Shown: in pieces, positions 60,560 to 63,165 of the stretch
Layout: the number at the start of each line of letters is the position of its first letter
How positions within the stretch are numbered: position 1 is the stretch's first letter
From: VAUL01 sp964603155
GTDB lineage: Bacteria; Desulfobacterota; Desulfuromonadia; Desulfuromonadales; BM103
Length of the DNA: 63,165 nucleotides
Direction: 5' to 3'
NCBI GenBank assembly: GCA_964603155.1
Contig: CAZRTZ010000006.1
Span: 1 to 63,165 of the forward strand
Translations under genes and position numbers: made by a program
Notes under the pieces: generated by a model
The model's input: the letters and a program-made list of their open reading frames with translations, nothing else
Database searches by the model: none
What the model was told of the DNA's origin: nothing

Positions 60560-62818
60560 CTAGCGCGGTTTGCGGGAAATAAAAAGGAGCGCCAGGCTGG
60601 CGGCCTTGGCGGCCACGGCCAGCAGGCAACTGCCGCTTAACCCCAGCACCGGCAGCAGCGCCACGCCGCCGAGCAAGCCGCCGAGGCTGCCGCCGAGCAG
60701 ATCGGCGCTAAAGATCGTGCCGACCCGACCGGTGGTCGCCGGGTCGTCGACCCGGCAGCCGAGGGCCTGCTGCAGCCGGCTGGCCAGGGGGAACTGCATG
60801 CCGGTGAGAAGGCCGCAGACCGCCAGCAAGGGGAGGATCAGCAGGTGGGCGCGCAGCGCCCCCTCCATCGGCAGGGTCGGGGCGCTGAACAAAGCGGCAA
60901 GCAGGGCGGCGAAGAGGAGCAGGCCGGCATCGACGGTGAGCAGCAGGCGGCACTCGTCCCGCCCGGCAAGCGGCCCGGTGCTGACCAGCCAGCTGCCGAG
61001 GGCCAGACCGAGCATGAAGGTGCTGATCAACAGAGCCAGAGCCTGAAAGAAGGCCCCGTACAGCACCTGGAAGGAACAGAACAGGGTCAGTTCCAAAAGC
61101 ATGGCGGTAAAGCCGGTGACGGCGATCACTGCCGGGGCGGTCAGGGCCGGGCGGCGACGGGCCAGCAGCCCGGCCAGGACCCCGGCCACAATCAGGGCCA
61201 GGGCCGGTCCGGGGAGGGAGAGCCGGTGCAGGGCGGCGAAGCTTTCGCGCAGTTGCGGGGTGAAAAGGATGGTGCTGTAGGCCAGGTTGTCGAACAACAG
61301 CTGCGGGCTGAGATCGCGGTTGACCGTGCCGGCCCCGGCCAGGGTGTCGCGCAGCCACTGATGCCGCTCGGCATCGAGCAGATAGTCAAGGTGCGGTGCG
61401 CTGATCAGGCGGGTGGCAAGCCGGCGCTCATCGAGGCGTGCGGCTAGCGGCGCGGCGGCGAGGTTGCCAAGAAGCGCCGGTCCCCCGGCCAGATAGAGGT
61501 TGGTGTCGCCGGGGAGCACCTGCACCGCGGGGAAGGCGGCCTCGAGGGTGCGTAACAAGCCGGCGTTGACTGCCAATAACTCGGGGCCGTAGTAGGTGAG
61601 CGAGCCGGTGGCGGCCACTGCCAGCAGCCCGTCGCGGTTGAGGGCTTGGCGGGCCAGGATGAAGAACTCGCGAGTGAAGAGGCGGTTCCCCTGCAGGGTG
61701 ACCGGGAGCGGCATTCCCGCCAGGATCACGTCGTAGGGGGTGCTGACCTCGCGCAAGAACTGGCGGAAATCGCCATGGTGCACGGTGACGCGCGGGTCGG
61801 CGAGCACCTCCCGGGTGACGGCGGGGGTATGGGCGGTGACTGTGCGCAGCAGCCAGGGGTCGAGTTCGACGTAATCGACCCGGATGATCGAGGGGTGGCG
61901 CAACACCTCGGCCACGCTGCCGCCGGCGCCGCCGCCGAGAATGAGCACCTTCCGCGGCTGCGGGTGGGCAAGCAGGGGGAGGTGAGTAAACTCCTCGACC
62001 GCGGCGATATCGGGATCGGGGACGCTGAACAGGGGGAGCCCGTCGGCGTAGAAGGTCAGCTGGCTACCGTTTACCACCACCGCCAGATTCTGGTAGGGGG
62101 TGTTGTGGGTGCCGGCCAGGGCGCGCCCCTGCCACTGGCGGCGGAGGGTGGCGTCCTCGATGGTTGCAGCCCCGGCCAACAGGGTGATCGCCAAAAGCAG
62201 GCAACTGGCGGCGGCGAGCGGCCGGCGGCGGGCGAGCGGCCAGAGCACGGCGCCGTTGAGCAGGGCGACCAGGGCGGCGGCAAGCATGGGGCTGGTGTGG
62301 GGGACGATCAGGTAACCGGCGATGAGCCCTCCGGCGATCGTCCCGGAGGTTTCCAGGGTGTAAACCCGTCCGGCGGCCTGGCCGGGGGCGCTGCCGCTTC
62401 TGGCCAGCAGGGCGCAGGCCAGGACGAACAGGGCGCCGTGCACCCCGGCGACCGGCAGCTGCAACAGTCCGGCGGCGCCGCATATGGCACCGATCCCCAC
62501 CCCCTGGTCGGCAGGGAGGCCGGCCAGAGTCTTGAAGCTGCGGACCGCGGCGACCGTTGCCGGGAAGGCGAGGCAAAAGGCCACGGTCAGGGCCAGGAAC
62601 GGCCGGGCCGGGTCATGGCCGCGCAGCACCAGCCGCCCCGCCGCCATGGCGCCGGCCGCCTCGGCGACGATCCAGCCGCCGATGATCACCCCGACGGAGA
62701 ATTCGTTGCCGGAGAAGAGGATCAGCAGTTCGCGCAAGAGGACGCTGTGGGCGACCATCCCGGAGAGGCCGAGGACCAGGATGGCCCGGCGCAGCGCGGC
62801 AGGTGTGACGGCGGTCAT
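60560..62818 (-). CDS. membrane protein with SpeE-like methyltransferase-fold domain
   Basis: A 752-residue protein: about 6-7 helices at the N terminus (about 10-215), a spermidine-synthase-like SAM/dcSAM-fold domain (VLILGGGAGGSVAEVLRHP near 290; VDYVELDP near 312), and another 6-7 helices at the C terminus. At the catalytic strand the usual Asp-rich YDVIxxDxxDP is YDVILAGMPLP (about 361-371), so the aminopropyl-transfer acids are gone. Real polyamine synthesis is unlikely. It heads an operon with the radical SAM and Memo-AMMECR1 genes and is probably their membrane partner or a transporter (inference). Confidence 0.85.
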   Translation of the reverse strand: MTAVTPAALRRAILVLGLSGMVAHSVLLRELLILFSGNEFSVGVIIGGWIVAEAAGAMAAGRLVLRGHDPARPFLALTVAFCLAFPATVAAVRSFKTLAGLPADQGVGIGAICGAAGLLQLPVAGVHGALFVLACALLARSGSAPGQAAGRVYTLETSGTIAGGLIAGYLIVPHTSPMLAAALVALLNGAVLWPLARRRPLAAASCLLLAITLLAGAATIEDATLRRQWQGRALAGTHNTPYQNLAVVVNGSQLTFYADGLPLFSVPDPDIAAVEEFTHLPLLAHPQPRKVLILGGGAGGSVAEVLRHPSIIRVDYVELDPWLLRTVTAHTPAVTREVLADPRVTVHHGDFRQFLREVSTPYDVILAGMPLPVTLQGNRLFTREFFILARQALNRDGLLAVAATGSLTYYGPELLAVNAGLLRTLEAAFPAVQVLPGDTNLYLAGGPALLGNLAAAPLAARLDERRLATRLISAPHLDYLLDAERHQWLRDTLAGAGTVNRDLSPQLLFDNLAYSTILFTPQLRESFAALHRLSLPGPALALIVAGVLAGLLARRRPALTAPAVIAVTGFTAMLLELTLFCSFQVLYGAFFQALALLISTFMLGLALGSWLVSTGPLAGRDECRLLLTVDAGLLLFAALLAALFSAPTLPMEGALRAHLLILPLLAVCGLLTGMQFPLASRLQQALGCRVDDPATTGRVGTIFSADLLGGSLGGLLGGVALLPVLGLSGSCLLAVAAKAASLALLFISRKPR

Positions 62819-62917
62819 GGCGCTATTGATAAATGGCGAACAGTATCGGTTTCATGGCAAGTCGTGCTATTTTCCCGAAACAAAGGCATGATCCTGGTTT
62901 CGGCCTCCGGCCCCATC

Positions 62918-62947
62918 AACCTTAACCTCAACCTCAACCTCAACCTG
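62918..62947. repeat. hexamer tandem repeat AACCTN
   Basis: Five consecutive hexamers (AACCTT, three AACCTC, AACCTG) end 6 bp before the start codon of the release-factor-like gene. A microsatellite-type tract that could vary in length. Confidence 0.8.
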
Positions 62948-62952
62948 ACCTT

Positions 62953-63165
62953 ATGTCTCCAGACGACATCCGCATCGACTTTTTCCGCGCCTCCGGTCCC
63001 GGCGGCCAGCATCGTAACAAGAGCGAGACCGGGGTGCGCCTGACCCACCTGCCGACCGGGCTGGTGGTCACCGCCACCGAGTCGCGCTCGCGCTACATCA
63101 ACCTGCGCCACGCCTTCGCCCGCCTGGAGGCGAAACTGGCTGCCCGCAACCGCCCCGTCATCCCC
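62953..63165 (+). CDS. peptide chain release factor-like protein (GGQ), partial
   Basis: The first 71 codons of a protein cut by the window end. It begins MSPDDIRIDFFRASGPGGQH, with the catalytic GGQ at residues 17-19 and then NKSETGVRLTHLPTGLVV, TESRSRYINLRHAFARLEAKL. This is the RF-1 domain of short release-factor-like rescue proteins (RF-H or ArfB type), which hydrolyse peptidyl-tRNA on ribosomes. No codon-recognition domain precedes it, so it is a stand-alone GGQ protein. No ribosome site lies before the ATG; the hexamer tract occupies that place. Confidence 0.85.
   Translation, partial: MSPDDIRIDFFRASGPGGQHRNKSETGVRLTHLPTGLVVTATESRSRYINLRHAFARLEAKLAARNRPVIP

Noticed and set aside
62918..62947. 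Hexamer array as a CRISPR-like repeat
   Set aside because: Units are 6 bp without spacers and there are no cas genes in the window.

Overview
The window is high-GC chromosomal DNA of a Gram-negative, anaerobic or microaerophilic bacterium, most probably a deltaproteobacterium of the Desulfuromonadales (Geobacter/Desulfuromonas/Pelobacter type). This is an inference from gene content: recA-pilT-recX-alaS order, a full Mla outer-membrane lipid transport cluster, an FprA-type flavodiiron protein, an acetate-type sodium:solute symporter with its small partner subunit, many two-component and c-di-GMP-related proteins, and AT-flanked short repeats at gene ends. No plasmid, phage, insertion sequence or CRISPR array was seen. 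The first 47 bases are not genomic: they match an Illumina Nextera i5 primer tail, index and transposase adapter joined to the 3' part of larB, so position 48 is a contig edge.

Layout. 48-5735 (+): nickel-pincer cofactor genes larB (partial) and larC, pgpA, cinA, a PAS-GAF histidine kinase and thpR, all overlapping or nearly so. 5775-12262 (+): recA, pilT, recX, alaS, then a receiver-kinase protein. 12292-15090 (-): a large GAF/sigma-54 activator, divergent from an MFS exporter, a variant acyltransferase and a DnaJ/CbpA-like chaperone (to 18184). 18322-22251 (-): mlaE-F-D-A-C plus a cyclic-nucleotide-binding protein. 22337-27019 (-): heme genes (SPASM radical SAM, hemE, hemH and a coupled 60-residue CxxC protein) behind an NMO/FabK-like flavoprotein. 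27168-32260 (+): a two-component pair, quinone oxidoreductase, a shikimate-kinase-like protein, a PilZ protein and a lipoprotein metallopeptidase. 32265-36961 (-): mltA, priA, fprA. 37090-43394: metallophosphoesterase, DAHP synthase (-), cytochrome c-trmB-truD, symporter pair. 43431-47292: isomerase-like protein, UspA (-), IclR regulator, hydrolase, coaE (-). 47470-50360 (+): a HEAT-repeat protein coupled to an HD-GYP protein. 50590-57124: HEAT protein and ssb (-), two envelope proteins, miaA and a Zn-ribbon regulator (+), a SpoIIE-type phosphatase, an unknown protein, a Zn-ribbon/CarD-like protein and cspA (-). 57672-57961 (-): a tRNA-Lys/tRNA-Glu operon with promoter and terminator. 57984-62818 (-): a three-gene operon of a SpeE-like membrane protein, an AmmeMemoRadiSam radical SAM enzyme and a Memo-AMMECR1 fusion. 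62953-end (+): a partial GGQ release-factor-like gene.

Most notable points. (1) The AmmeMemoRadiSam operon, whose function is unknown; both core proteins carry apparent export signals and the upstream SpeE-like protein has lost the usual catalytic aspartates. (2) A family of about 110-145 bp nested palindromic repeats (18201, 23531, 50361) with a shared architecture, placed at gene ends. (3) Terminator-like hairpins in two leaders, upstream of the heme radical SAM gene and upstream of cspA. (4) A shared N-terminal module in the coupled HEAT and HD-GYP proteins. (5) A shikimate-kinase-fold protein lacking the substrate-binding arginine, and an acyltransferase with altered catalytic motifs.
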